Shown piece by piece: positions 28,345 through 37,897 of a stretch of 64,000 bases of DNA (the first letter of the stretch is position 1; every line of letters begins with the position of its first letter). A model generated the notes under the pieces. The model did no database searches, was not told where the DNA came from, and saw nothing but the letters and a program-made list of their open reading frames with translations. Made by a program: the position numbers and the translations under genes. Source of the stretch: Streptomyces pacificus. Its GTDB lineage: Bacteria > Actinomycetota > Actinomycetes > Streptomycetales > Streptomycetaceae. The stretch spans positions 119,380 through 183,379 of the forward strand of contig NZ_BLLG01000012.1 of assembly GCF_011766325.1 (NCBI RefSeq), written 5' to 3'.

Positions 28345-30966
28345 ATGGCGTGCCCGCAGTCCCGCCGGAGTGCACGGACGCTGGGCAGGCGTGAGCGGGA
28401 GCCGGAGCAGAGTCAAGGGGGAGTCGTGCGTGGGACGCGGGTTCGGAACGAGGTCAAGGACTCGATCGTCTTCGGCTGCATCATCCAGGGTGCGTCTATC
28501 AACGTGACGCTGCCGCCGCGGGTGGAGCCGGCGCTGGCCGGACTCCGAGCGTCGGCCCGGGTGTTCGTGGGGCGGCAGGCGGAATGCGATGCGCTGCTGG
28601 CTGAACTGGCACCGCGCCGTCCGCAGGCGGGCGAGCCGGGGCCGGTGGCTGTCGTGAACGGCCTGCCGGGGGTGGGCAAGACCGAACTCGTACTGCGGGT
28701 TGCTCATCGAGCCTGCGCCCGGCCGGGGTGGTTCGAGGGTGGCGTCCTGTTCGTGGACCTGCGCGGGTATGAGCCGGAGTCGCGGGTGTCCGCCGCTCTG
28801 GCGCTCGGATCGCTGCTGCATTCGCTCGGCATACCGCAGGACATCATCCCCGCCGACGCTCAGGCCCGGGAGCGCCTGTACCACTCGGTACTGGACGCCT
28901 ACGCGCGGCAGGGAAGACGCATCCTCGTCGTGGTGGACAACGCCTCCAGCGCGGAACAGGTGCGGCCGTTGCTTCCCGGGGACAGCCACACCCCAGCCTT
29001 GGTCACCTCACGGCATACCTTGTCCGACCTCGGCAATGCCACGCTGCACCGGCTCGACACTCTCGACGACGCAGACTCGGTCGACCTCCTGCGCCGGCGT
29101 ATCCGCCACCAGCACGGCACCCACGACACACGGGTGGACGACGAACCCGAGGCCGCCGCAGCCGTCGCCCGCCGGTGCGGCCATCTCCCCCTGGCCCTCG
29201 GCATCATCGCGGCGCTGCTCGCCGATACACCGGGCCGGTCACTGGCAGACCTGGCGGCAGACCTCGCCGACCGGCAGCGCCGCCTCGACGAACTCACACG
29301 CGAGGACGCATCGGTCCGGGCCGTTTTCGATCTGTCCTATGCCGGGCTGCCGGCCGAACAGGCCAAGGTGTTCCGGCTCCTGTCGCTCGCTCCAGGCCCC
29401 GACGCGGGTACCGCGACCGTCGCCGAGCTCACTGCGCTGGAGCAGCGAACTGTCAAGCACGCGTTGCATGCTCTGCAGCGCGCCGGCCTCGTCGAGACCG
29501 GAAGGACCAGCCTGCAGGGTGACGTCCGCTGGACGCAGCACCGGCTGGTGCGCCTCTACGCCCAGGAACGCGCCCGCGCGGAGGAGGGTTTCGACGCGCT
29601 ACACGACGCCTTCGAGCGGCTGCTGCGGTACGTCGAGGAACGGGTGGACGCGTTCACCCCAGAAGGGCTCGCCAACGACACTGCTCCGTTCCAGGACTTG
29701 CGGGAGGGGTTGCACTGGCTGGCTGAGGAGAGGCGGGCACTGACAGCCCTCGGCGAATCCGCGGCCGACTGCGGCCATCCCGGAGCGATACCGCGCTGTC
29801 TGCATCTCAGCTACGTGCTGCTGGCCTTCCTCCTCGTCCACGGCAGAGGAGAGGATGATGTCCTGGACGTGACCGAGGCCGCAGTCAGCCTGGCCCGACG
29901 GCAGAGCGATTCCGTAGTGACAGCCTCGGCCCTCATCACTTATGGAGACTCCCTGTTTGGGGCAGGGCGCAGCGCGGAGGCTGTCGTTGCCTACCGCGAA
30001 GCCCTGGAGTTGCTCCGCGTGGCCGGTGGCACTCCGGACGAGCCCACCGCGCTCCACAACCTCGGCTTGGCTTTGTCGAAACGGGGCGAAGAAGAGGCGG
30101 CTCTGGCGTGCCTTGAGCAGGCACGGGAGCTGTACGAAGCAGCAGGCGACCTTTCCGGGACGGCCAGTGCTCTGGAGTCTCTTGGCAGTGTGCACTCCCG
30201 GGGCGGGCGACACGAAGCGGCGACAACGGCGTTCCAGCGGAGCATCGACATGTTCGACGAGCTGGGGGAAACAAGGCGTGCTACGCATGCCCGAATAGAG
30301 CTCGGGATCGGCTATAGGGCCGCTGAACAACATCATCAGGCAATTGCGATGTACAACCTGGCCCTGAGCTGCCTGCGCCCTGGTGATCATCGAAGGCGTC
30401 GGCGCGTGCTGCACCTGATCGGCGACTCACAGATCGAGCTGGGGAACTTCCAGATGGCCATCGACGCGTACACCGAGGCCGCTGAGTGCGCCCGGGACAG
30501 CGGGAGCGAGTTCGATGAGCATCTGTCGATGCTCAAGGCTGCCACAGCGCTGCGAAGAGCCGGCCGTCGCCGCGAGGCCAGGAGGGTGCACAAAAAGGCC
30601 CTGCGCGCCCGGCTGGGAGGCGATGTACGCCGTGCGGCACATGGGGCACGGCAACTCGCGTCTGACGCCCTGTTCGAGAAACGCTACGGGGAGGCCGCTA
30701 GGTATTGGATGGCCGCCGAGTACCTCCTCGAGGAGACGGGCAACGAGGATGACACAGCCGTGGCGCGGGAACTTCGGGAGACCAGCGAGAGCCTCCACCG
30801 TCGAGACCGGCGGATATGGGCTGGGTTCGGCCTCTCGTTCGCCCTGACCATGCTGGCCACAGCAGGCTGGTTCTTCTCCTTCGGCATGAACGGCTTGTTC
30901 ATAGGCATGGGTCTCTTCGCCGTCCAGGGAGCCATGCTGTACGTGTCGGAGCGCCGACTGCGCTAG
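28345..30966 (+). CDS. STAND NTPase (NB-ARC) with TPRs, N-terminal amyloid-like motif and C-terminal membrane hairpin
   Basis: ATG 28345 has GAGGAG 7 nt upstream and gives 873 residues; GTG 28426 is an alternative. Residues 33-56 carry VRNEVKDSIVFGCIIQG, a motif shared with the two neighbouring proteins. The NB-ARC core has Walker A GLPGVGKTE (106-114), Walker B RRILVVVDNAS, the sensor ALVTSRH and GHLPLALGIIA. A winged helix follows, then about seven TPR-like repeats (EALELLRVAGGTPDEPTALH, AVVAYREALELL, ALACLEQARELYEAAGD). The last about 45 residues hold two transmembrane helices (GLSFALTMLATAGWFFSFG, GLFIGMGLFAVQGAML). STAND proteins oligomerise on ligand sensing. With the motif-bearing small protein convergent at 30963, this looks like an NLR immune receptor. 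Its stop overlaps the convergent stop at CTAG. Confidence 0.88.
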   Translation: MACPQSRRSARTLGRREREPEQSQGGVVRGTRVRNEVKDSIVFGCIIQGASINVTLPPRVEPALAGLRASARVFVGRQAECDALLAELAPRRPQAGEPGPVAVVNGLPGVGKTELVLRVAHRACARPGWFEGGVLFVDLRGYEPESRVSAALALGSLLHSLGIPQDIIPADAQARERLYHSVLDAYARQGRRILVVVDNASSAEQVRPLLPGDSHTPALVTSRHTLSDLGNATLHRLDTLDDADSVDLLRRRIRHQHGTHDTRVDDEPEAAAAVARRCGHLPLALGIIAALLADTPGRSLADLAADLADRQRRLDELTREDASVRAVFDLSYAGLPAEQAKVFRLLSLAPGPDAGTATVAELTALEQRTVKHALHALQRAGLVETGRTSLQGDVRWTQHRLVRLYAQERARAEEGFDALHDAFERLLRYVEERVDAFTPEGLANDTAPFQDLREGLHWLAEERRALTALGESAADCGHPGAIPRCLHLSYVLLAFLLVHGRGEDDVLDVTEAAVSLARRQSDSVVTASALITYGDSLFGAGRSAEAVVAYREALELLRVAGGTPDEPTALHNLGLALSKRGEEEAALACLEQARELYEAAGDLSGTASALESLGSVHSRGGRHEAATTAFQRSIDMFDELGETRRATHARIELGIGYRAAEQHHQAIAMYNLALSCLRPGDHRRRRRVLHLIGDSQIELGNFQMAIDAYTEAAECARDSGSEFDEHLSMLKAATALRRAGRRREARRVHKKALRARLGGDVRRAAHGARQLASDALFEKRYGEAARYWMAAEYLLEETGNEDDTAVARELRETSESLHRRDRRIWAGFGLSFALTMLATAGWFFSFGMNGLFIGMGLFAVQGAMLYVSERRLR

Positions 30967-31481
30967 TTCCCAGCGGGCCGGAGATCGCCGTCGTCATCGC
31001 CGGTTTCCGCATCTGTATCCGGGCTCGTGTCACCGCGCGTGCCCCCCGCTGCAGACAGCGGCCCCGAGACGGTAACGGCATAGCCCTGGACCACACTGCC
31101 GTGCACCGTCCCCCCGCTGACGTGATTGGACACCGTGGTACGACCGGTGTCCCGCTCCGCCGCACCGACGACCTCCCGCAACTCGGCCACCGCCACAGCC
31201 CGTTCCTGCTCCGGCAGCGATTCCAGCAGCATCTCGAACCGTGTTCGCCAGGCTGCCTCCTCGCCTATGCGGACTGCTGCCGCCCGCTCGGGATCGGCCT
31301 GGCCCAGCAACGACGCGCTGTGGTCCAGCCGCTCCAACTCCCTGCTCTGCAGGGCGTCGTCCCCGCGCCCGAGCAGACGTGCGATCCGGTCCCGCAGCAC
31401 GGTCCAGGCATCCGTCCCCGCCGCCTGCACCACCGCCATGCCACCGGCCGCGGCCAAGGCCATCACTTCAGAGCCCACCAT
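30963..31481 (-). CDS. Small helical protein with C-terminal amyloid-signalling-like motif (Bell-type effector candidate)
   Basis: The start at ATG 31481, with GGGGGA before it, overlaps the 3' end of the NLR gene at 31468 by 14 bp; 172 residues. The N-terminal 110 residues are helical: a hydrophobic Ala/Gly-rich first helix (SEVMALAAAGGMAVVQAAGT), then amphipathic helices (AWTVLRDRIARLLGRG, RFEMLLESLPEQERAVAVAE). Residues 117-140 hold VSNHVSGGTVHGSVVQG, aligned position by position with the N-terminal motifs of both adjacent NLRs, followed by a disordered acidic tail. This fits the published scheme in which filamentous actinobacteria pair NLRs with Bell-domain effectors through BASS amyloid motifs. 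The inferred role is a membrane-active cell-death effector. Function is not proven here. Confidence 0.75.
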   Translation of the reverse strand: MVGSEVMALAAAGGMAVVQAAGTDAWTVLRDRIARLLGRGDDALQSRELERLDHSASLLGQADPERAAAVRIGEEAAWRTRFEMLLESLPEQERAVAVAELREVVGAAERDTGRTTVSNHVSGGTVHGSVVQGYAVTVSGPLSAAGGTRGDTSPDTDAETGDDDGDLRPAGN

Positions 31482-34400
31482 GTGTTCCCCCTGTGTTCCG
31501 TGTTCGATCGGGCAGATCATCGTCGTTCCGTCTGGATGAGATCTTTATGCTCAAGTGCTCACGCTGTCGAAACCGCTTCACCCGGCGCTTCACGCGCCTT
31601 ACCGTTCGACGCCTCGTCCAGCGCTCCTTCACACGGCTGAACAGGGTCCGCACCCTGGAGTCGGCGGTCTGTCTGGTGCAGGCCGTCCGGTCCCGGGCTG
31701 TCTGACAGGCATCGGCAAGGCCGACTCCGAACCCCAGCAGGAGCGCCACTCCGAGCTGCCTCCACACGCTCGTCGCCACCAGCGCCCCCGCACAGAGGGC
31801 CAGCAGGTGCCACCGCCGGTACAGCGTGTACCGGATGCTCTTCACCGGGTGCCGGCCGAACAGGCCCTGCCCGGCTCCGGTCCGGCCGCGCCGGTAGGGA
31901 ACCCGGCTGCGCCACCATGTCAGGGCGAGCCTGTCCCGGGCCTGGCGCAGGTGCCTGATCGCTGTCCACCGGCCGTCCTTGTCGCCCGTCTCGCGTGCCA
32001 GCCTCGCGGCCAGGACGTGCGCGCCCACCGCCTCGTCGTAGCGTCCCGCATCGTGCAGGGTGAGTCCCAAGCGATGCAGCACGAACGCCTCCTCGGAGCG
32101 ATTCCCGGCGCTCTGTGCCATCCGCAGCGCGCGGCTCAGGGCGACCAGCGCCTCCTCTGGCCGGTCCAGCGCGCGCAACGCGTCGGCGAACTGGTCCAGC
32201 AGCCGTACCGCTTCCGAAAGGTCGCCCCGGTCCTGGTGGTACCGAAGGGCCCGCTCGCAGCAGTCGGCGGCCTCCTCGTCGTCATCTCCGGTCTGCAGCA
32301 AGGTGAGGCCGCGCAGTTGCCAGGCGATTGCCTCGGCGTCGGGCCGGGAGAGCCGGTTCGCCACGTCCGCCAGCCGTGTGTAAGCGGCGACGGCCTCCTC
32401 GTAGCGCCCTTGCAGTCCCAGTGCGCCGCCGAGCCTGAACAGGAGACCGCATTCACCGCGCAGGTCACCGAGTTCGCGCAGCATGATGTGCGCCTCGGTC
32501 AGGGGGGCCAGTGCCTCGTCGTGGCGCCCGGCGTCGGACAGGTTCCGGCCGATGTAGCCCAGGACCCGGGCCTCGCCGTAGCGGTCACCGATCCGCCGGT
32601 GCTCGTCCCGCATCTCCCGCAGGAAGCCGATGTCGCCGTCGTAGGGCCTCACCCCGCCGTAGGAGTCGTATCCGGTATCGGCGAGCGCAGCGCGGAAGAA
32701 GGGCATGGTGGCCAGGGCCTTCAGCACATCGTCATTCCTCCGGATCGCCTGCTCCCGGACACCGGGGAAGTCGCGCAGCGCGGCCAGCGCCTTGTCCGGC
32801 ACCAACTGCTCGGACGTGCGCTCCAGGTGTCTCTCGACGGCGTCGCGGTACCCCTCCATCAGCTTCAGCGGGCCGAAGAGACGATACGGCAGCTCCGCGT
32901 CCTCGTAACGCCACATGGCCTCCTGGTAGACTGTGGTGGCCTCCTCGTACCGGCCCAGGCCCCGCAGTACGTCACCCCGCAGCCCGAGCAGGGCGGCCTC
33001 ACGCGCCGGGTCGCCGTCCGTCTCCTCCAGGACCTCGCGGGCGCGGAAGCAGACCATGAGTGCCTCGTCCAGCCGCTCCCTGTCCTTGAGCAGCCCGACG
33101 ACCGTCATCAGCCGGTCGGCCTCGCCGAACCGGTCCCCGGCGTTCCGGCAAGCGAACCACGCCCCGAGGTAGGCGCGTAACGCGTCGTCGCCCGGATCGG
33201 TCGTCTCCCGCAGGATGTCGCCGAGCGTCGTCCACAACGCGGCCTCGATCGAGTGGTCACCCACCTCACGCGCCATGGTGCGTGCCCGGAGGAGGGCCAG
33301 GACCGCCGCGTCGACGTCGCCGGACGCCTTCAGCGTCACCGCGAGCTGCCTCGTCAGCTCCAGTTCGCGGCTCCGGTCGCCGATCTCCGAGGTGAGTTCC
33401 AGGGCTCGCCGGTAGGCAGTGGCAGCGGGTTCGAAGCGGCGGGCCAGCCGCAGGGTGCCGGCCAGGTTCGCCCCATGCTCCAGACGAACGCGCGGCTCGG
33501 CCGAGGCGGCGAGTTCATGGGCCTCTGTCCGGACGCCGATGGCTTCTTCGAACAGCCCCAGCCCGGTCAGGGCGTCCCCTGCCCGCCCCAGCGCCGTCAG
33601 TTCCAGATGGCGGTCGCGCTCGGCCCGGGCCGCTCTGACGGCAGCCCGGTACATCATGGCTGCCGCTGCCAGGCGCGGGTACCTTCCGTACCTTCCGGGC
33701 GTCTCCTCCTGGAACAGGTACACGCCGAGGTCCAGGGCCAGCCCGAGGCCGTGGCGGCGCAGCTCGCCGTCCGTGCTGGACAGCTCCTGCGCCACGAAGT
33801 CGGCGACGCTTTCGAGTTCGAGCTCCAGCCAGGCCCCGGCGGCATCCCGGTCGGCGAAGCGCGGTGCCGGGCGGGTGTCCGGGGTCAGGTGGGAGAGGGC
33901 CTCGCGGGTTCTGGTGAGGTAGTGGGTCCGCAGGCGGTCGAGGGCCCGGACCCGCTCACCCTCCGCGTCCGGGCGGCGGGCGTTCTTCTCGTCGACGTAC
34001 GCCCTGACGAGGTCGTGCAGCAGCCACCGGCCGTACTGCGCGTCGGCCTCGATGAGATGGGCCCGGGCCAGTGCCTCGGTGAGCAGCCCCGCCCGGTGCT
34101 CCGGCAGGTCGGCGAGGGCGGCCAACGCGCCGGTCGAGGCGCTGTGGTCGTCCGTGACCGTGAGGGCGTGGGGCAGCAGCCGGAGCAGCTCCGCCTGGTC
34201 CTCGGGCAGTGCGTCGTACGACAGGTCGAGAGCGGCCCGTACGCCGATGTCGCCGCGCTGGAGCTGGTCGAGCACACCGCCGTCGGCCTGTGGGCCGTGG
34301 GCGGCGGAGGCCAGGTCGGAGGCCAGGTCGGCGAGCGGCCGTCCCGGGCTGTCGGCGAGCCGGGCGGCGACGATGTGCAGGGCGAGAGGAAGGTGGCCGC

Positions 34401-35208
34401 AGCGGCGGACCACCGCGACCGCCGCGTCGGGCTCGGCGTCGATACGACGGTCACCGGAGCCACGGCTCTGTATGAGGGTCCGGCGGAGGAACGCCACCGA
34501 TTCTTCCGGCTCCAGCACGGGCAGGTCGACGATCGTGGCATTGGGGAGGTCCGACAGCCGGTGGCGGGAGGTGACGAGGACCGGGATCCGCGGGTCGGCG
34601 GGCATCAGCGGCCGTACGTCGGCGCTGTCGGAGGCGTTGTCGACGACCACCAGGACCCGCCGACCCTCGTCGGCCCAGGCTCCGAGTACGGAGCTGTACA
34701 TCCCGGCCCGGTCCTGCGTGCCGACGGGAACATCGCCGATGGCCAAGGCGCGCAGGAAGGACGCCAAGACCTTCTCAGGCTGCAGCCTGTGTTCCGGCTC
34801 GGCCGCGTAGCCCGCGAGGTCCGCGAAGAGCACCCCGCCGTCGAACCAGCCCTGCGTGCGCAGCGCCCGGTGCGCGATCTGGAGGGCCAGCTCCGTCTTC
34901 CCGACCCCAGGTTGCCCGGATATCACCGTGATCGGTGCGGCCTCGGTGGCGTCCGGGCTCAGGGCCGACACCAGGTCGCGCAGGAGGGCCTCGCGGCCGG
35001 TGAAGACGCGTGAGGCCGGGGGGAGGCCGGCCATCGCGGACGTGAGCGGCGCGGGCAACTGGGCATACACCCTGTCCGCCTGGATGAAGTTCCCCCAGAC
35101 CGTCCCGCCTCTGAACTCGTTGCGGACCTCTCTCCGGCCATCGCCATCAGCCGCGCTCACCGCGTCTCTGCCCCCGTCCCCTGTACGCCCGACAGGCCAT
35201 CGGAGCAT
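31468..35208 (-). CDS. Large STAND NTPase (NB-ARC) TPR protein with N-terminal amyloid-like motif and membrane segments
   Basis: ATG 35208 gives 1,246 residues; GTG 35160 is possible. The motif VRNEFRGGTVWGNFIQA lies at residues 28-44. The NB-ARC core has Walker A GQPGVGKTE (about 98-106), Walker B RRVLVVVDNASDS, LVTSRHRLSDLP and GHLPLALHIVA. It is followed by a winged helix and some 15 TPR-like repeats in two blocks. Two hydrophobic segments (LLALCAGALVATSVW and LGVALLLGFGVGLADAC, about 1130-1167) precede a very basic tail rich in Arg/Lys. It is co-transcribed with the small motif-bearing gene, whose start it overlaps. It likely acts as a receptor or regulator feeding the same effector as the 28345 NLR. 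Confidence 0.88.
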   Translation of the reverse strand: MLRWPVGRTGDGGRDAVSAADGDGRREVRNEFRGGTVWGNFIQADRVYAQLPAPLTSAMAGLPPASRVFTGREALLRDLVSALSPDATEAAPITVISGQPGVGKTELALQIAHRALRTQGWFDGGVLFADLAGYAAEPEHRLQPEKVLASFLRALAIGDVPVGTQDRAGMYSSVLGAWADEGRRVLVVVDNASDSADVRPLMPADPRIPVLVTSRHRLSDLPNATIVDLPVLEPEESVAFLRRTLIQSRGSGDRRIDAEPDAAVAVVRRCGHLPLALHIVAARLADSPGRPLADLASDLASAAHGPQADGGVLDQLQRGDIGVRAALDLSYDALPEDQAELLRLLPHALTVTDDHSASTGALAALADLPEHRAGLLTEALARAHLIEADAQYGRWLLHDLVRAYVDEKNARRPDAEGERVRALDRLRTHYLTRTREALSHLTPDTRPAPRFADRDAAGAWLELELESVADFVAQELSSTDGELRRHGLGLALDLGVYLFQEETPGRYGRYPRLAAAAMMYRAAVRAARAERDRHLELTALGRAGDALTGLGLFEEAIGVRTEAHELAASAEPRVRLEHGANLAGTLRLARRFEPAATAYRRALELTSEIGDRSRELELTRQLAVTLKASGDVDAAVLALLRARTMAREVGDHSIEAALWTTLGDILRETTDPGDDALRAYLGAWFACRNAGDRFGEADRLMTVVGLLKDRERLDEALMVCFRAREVLEETDGDPAREAALLGLRGDVLRGLGRYEEATTVYQEAMWRYEDAELPYRLFGPLKLMEGYRDAVERHLERTSEQLVPDKALAALRDFPGVREQAIRRNDDVLKALATMPFFRAALADTGYDSYGGVRPYDGDIGFLREMRDEHRRIGDRYGEARVLGYIGRNLSDAGRHDEALAPLTEAHIMLRELGDLRGECGLLFRLGGALGLQGRYEEAVAAYTRLADVANRLSRPDAEAIAWQLRGLTLLQTGDDDEEAADCCERALRYHQDRGDLSEAVRLLDQFADALRALDRPEEALVALSRALRMAQSAGNRSEEAFVLHRLGLTLHDAGRYDEAVGAHVLAARLARETGDKDGRWTAIRHLRQARDRLALTWWRSRVPYRRGRTGAGQGLFGRHPVKSIRYTLYRRWHLLALCAGALVATSVWRQLGVALLLGFGVGLADACQTARDRTACTRQTADSRVRTLFSRVKERWTRRRTVRRVKRRVKRFRQREHLSIKISSRRNDDDLPDRTRNTGGTHGGL

Positions 35209-35577
35209 CCGATCATCCCCGCCGCCCAGTCAATTGTGCCCTCCAGCGAAAAACAATGACCGTCACGAGGCAGAGCAGACACGAGTGGTTTTCCGAACTA
35301 CCGGCTCCGCTGAGACCTGTATGTTCTGGTGGTCTACTTCGCGAACGGGTAGGGGAGCGAAGCCTTGGGACCTGCGATCATTGGGCTGATCGGTGGGCTG
35401 CTTGGCCTCGATTCGTCTGCGGTCTGACCGGTCCCGCTGATCCGGTGTCTTGCCCTGGTTTGTCCGTCCGGTCGGTTCAGGGGCCTTCGCATGCGCTGCG
35501 GGAGCGTCGGGTTCCACGGGCCCGAGGGGGGGTGCGGTCCTCTCCTCTCCTGTGTTGTCGGGGTGGTGAGTGGGCCG
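35209..35577. other. Gene-free flank between NLR gene and IS1380 remnant
   Basis: This interval contains upstream sequence of the NLR gene and the outer flank of the IS1380 remnant. No gene or clear inverted repeat was recognised. Confidence 0.45.
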
Positions 35578-36504
35578 TCAGGTGCGGGCTGGAAGCGTGG
35601 TGGCGCGTTGCCAGGCGGTGGTGAAGGCGGCGGCCCAGGGCCAGGTCAGATCGAGGTGGAGGGTGCGTGTGCGGGCGTGGGTGGTGAGGCGGGCGGGCAG
35701 GTGGTACAGCTTGGTGCGTAGGGTTTGCGGTTCGGCTGCGGCGAGTTCGGGTTCGTCGTGCAGGAGGAGGAGCCGGGTCCAGGCGTCGAGGTCGGCGGCG
35801 ATGGTGGCGGCCAGGACTTAGGCGGTGTTCAGCTGCCAGGATTTCGAGGGCAGCAGCCCGAGGCCGATCCGTTTGATCGCTTTCACGCGGTCCTCGACCT
35901 CGGCGTGGTCACGGTAGAGGGCGTCGGTGAACCACGCCTGCCCGGACCCGGGCACCTTGGAGAGCCCCTGGTGGGCGGGGATGTTCGTGGCGACGATCTG
36001 GTAGCGCCAGCCAGTTTGTTCCTCGAAGGCGGTCAGCTTCTTCAGATCCCGGCGTGAGGGCTTGACCCGGCGCACGATCAGCCGCATCCCCTCGGGCCAG
36101 CCGGTCAGGTCACGCAGGCCGGTCAGCTCGGCGACCTGGTAGGAGACCATGTCACCGTCGGGGCCCTTGATCTCGTGGAGTCGGCCGTCCTGCCGCAGCG
36201 CGGCCGTCCACACCCTCTCCGGCAGCAGTGCGATGGCCTTCTCGTCGGCCGTGTTGATGGCCCAGCCGGTCACCCAGCGCACCCGGCGCCGGCTCGTGGA
36301 CAGGCTGGCGCAGGCCGGCTGGACCAGCGCCGTCCCGCGGTCCCGCCGGCCCGGGCCGGTGCCCTTCGGCAGTACGGCACCCAGGGCCCGGGTCAACCCG
36401 ACACGATCGGCGACCTTCCGCAGCAGCACCACCCCCGCATGCCCGACCAGGTTCTTTCCGTCGGCCCGCACGACGAGCCGGTGATCCCATTCGATACCCT
36501 GCAC
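35578..36504 (-). pseudogene. IS1380-family transposase, internally deleted and with a nonsense codon
   Basis: The minus strand starts at 36504 with the family N-terminus (WDHRLVVRADGKNLVGHAGV, LLRKVADRVGLTRALG). After about 65 residues it jumps to the C-terminal third (WAINTADEKAIALLPERVW, GMRLIVRRVKPSRRDLKKLT, YRDHAEVEDRVKAIKRIGLG). Roughly 150 residues holding the first DDE acids are missing. TAA at 35818 interrupts the frame, which then continues VLAATIAADLDAWTRLLLLH to LTWPWAAAFTTAWQRA and a final stop at 35578. It is non-functional. Confidence 0.85.
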
Positions 36505-36907
36505 CTGTTGGGTGTCTCTTCCTTGCGACGGTTTTGATCTAGATAGTCCAAATCATCGCAGGTGGGAGGCACCCTTCTTCTGTTGGGGCGTCAGAGCACG
36601 TTCTTAGCTGAATACATGAGGCTGGCGGTGGAGGACTTCCGACCGAAGCTCCTCGCCAAGTCCACCATGGCCCGCAAGGCCGCCGACGCCGCCATCGACG
36701 CCACCAAGACCGCACTGGTCGAGATGGCCCGCAAGCACGGCCGCACCGTGCTTCACCAACGCCCGCAGCTCGGCGACCTGTTCCACAGAGAGCTCCATGA
36801 CGATGGATCGAACCACACAAGATCCAGTAATGCTGACGGAATCACGAGACACTAGGGTGAGATCAGCAGGGAAAGTCCGGGAAAAACCACTAACTGGGGG
36901 AACGAAC
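36505..36907. other. Unassigned interval with promoter region of DUF1801 gene
   Basis: A plus-strand frame (36562-36855: VEDFRPKLLAKSTMARKAAD...) has protein-like composition but no recognised family, and may be debris. The 70 bp before 36908 are AT-richer and likely hold the promoter for the downstream gene. Confidence 0.35.
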
Positions 36908-37375
36908 ATGGCCACCAAGAGCACCGACACCGCCGAGTCCTACGACGGCTTCACCGAGGACGAGCGGGAGGCGATGAAGGACCGCGCGAAGGAACTGAAG
37001 GGCGCGAAGGCCCGCGGCACCCGCTCCAAGGCCGCCGCCAAGGCCGACGGCGAGGCCGACCTCCTCGCCAAGGTCGCCGAGATGGCCGACGAGGACCGCG
37101 TCCTGGCCGAGGGCGTCCACGCCCTGGTCAAGAAGGTCACCCCCGGCCTGACCCCCAAGACCTGGTACGGCATGCCCGCCTACGCCAGGGACGGCAAGGT
37201 CGTCCTCTTCTTCCAGAGCGCCGCCAAGTTCAAGGCCCGCTACGCCACCCTCGGCTTCAACGACCCGGCCACCCTCGACGACGGCGACATGTGGCCCACC
37301 GCCTTCGCCCTCGCCGCCCTCACCCCCGAGGTCGAGGCCCGCATCGAGGCGCTCATCACGAGGGCCACCGCCTGA
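36908..37375 (+). CDS. DUF1801 / YdhG-like iron-chaperone-fold protein
   Basis: ATG 36908 has GGGGGAACGAAC before it and gives 155 residues. The N-terminal 60 residues are charged and helical (Lys/Ala/Glu rich). The C-terminal DUF1801 fold has TPKTWYGMPAYARDGKVVLF, then FQSAAKFKARYATLGF and DGDMWPTAFAL. The family includes frataxin-like YdhG proteins of uncertain role. It is flanked on both sides by transposon debris, so it may be a survivor in a rearranged patch. Confidence 0.85.
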   Translation: MATKSTDTAESYDGFTEDEREAMKDRAKELKGAKARGTRSKAAAKADGEADLLAKVAEMADEDRVLAEGVHALVKKVTPGLTPKTWYGMPAYARDGKVVLFFQSAAKFKARYATLGFNDPATLDDGDMWPTAFALAALTPEVEARIEALITRATA

Positions 37376-37389
37376 CGACGCCCCGCCGG

Positions 37390-37575
37390 TCAGGTCCGCG
37401 TCCCCGCGCGGTGGTCCCGGAGGAGCGGAGGAAGGTCGTCGACGACGCTGTACGAGTACGACTCGCCCGCCCGGCCCCGCTCGATCGCGGTGGCCGGCGG
37501 CTGGGCGGCGTCCTCGGCATGGACCCACGACACCGTCCCGCCTCCGCCCGGGGACACAGTGAAGGGTCGGCCGGC
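37390..37575 (-). pseudogene. NAD-dependent epimerase/dehydratase C-terminal fragment
   Basis: The minus frame GGTVSWVHAEDAAQPPATAI then ERGRAGESYSYSVVDDLPP matches the conserved [FV]-[IV]-H-[VA]-[DE]-D-x-A...E-R-G-x-x-G-E-x-Y-x-[IV]-V-D-D segment of extended SDR proteins. The Rossmann half is absent. Confidence 0.6.
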
Positions 37576-37699
37576 GGCCCCGGCGAGGGGGATTCCGCTG
37601 TGCTGACCAGTGCACCGCCTGCCGCCTGCACGGGAGTTCTCCGCCGTGTCCACCGCGTCCGCGCGGTTCACGCCGTCCGTTCAGGTGCGCCCACGCACC

Positions 37700-37800
37700 C
37701 GAGGCCGGGGGCGATTCTTCGGCACTGGGAAAGCCCCGGTCGGCCAGGAGCAGCATGCCCGGGCCAACCGGTCCAGCAAACGCCCCGCACGTCGTCACCC
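37700..37800 (-). pseudogene. IS4/DDE transposase fragment
   Basis: The minus-strand frame VGPGMLLLADRGFPSAEESP contains the LLADRGF catalytic-Asp motif typical of IS4-family transposases. The flanks are degenerate. Confidence 0.6.
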
Positions 37801-37897
37801 ACGGTTTGCCCGGGGGACATCACGCCGGCGAAGGAGAGCCTGTTCGCCGGCCTCGTGCAGGGCAGGGCCCAGCAGCGCCACCGGTCGGCCTGGGGCC

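Noticed and set aside
33253..35013. Plus-strand open frame of 586 codons
   Set aside because: Antisense to the large NLR gene.
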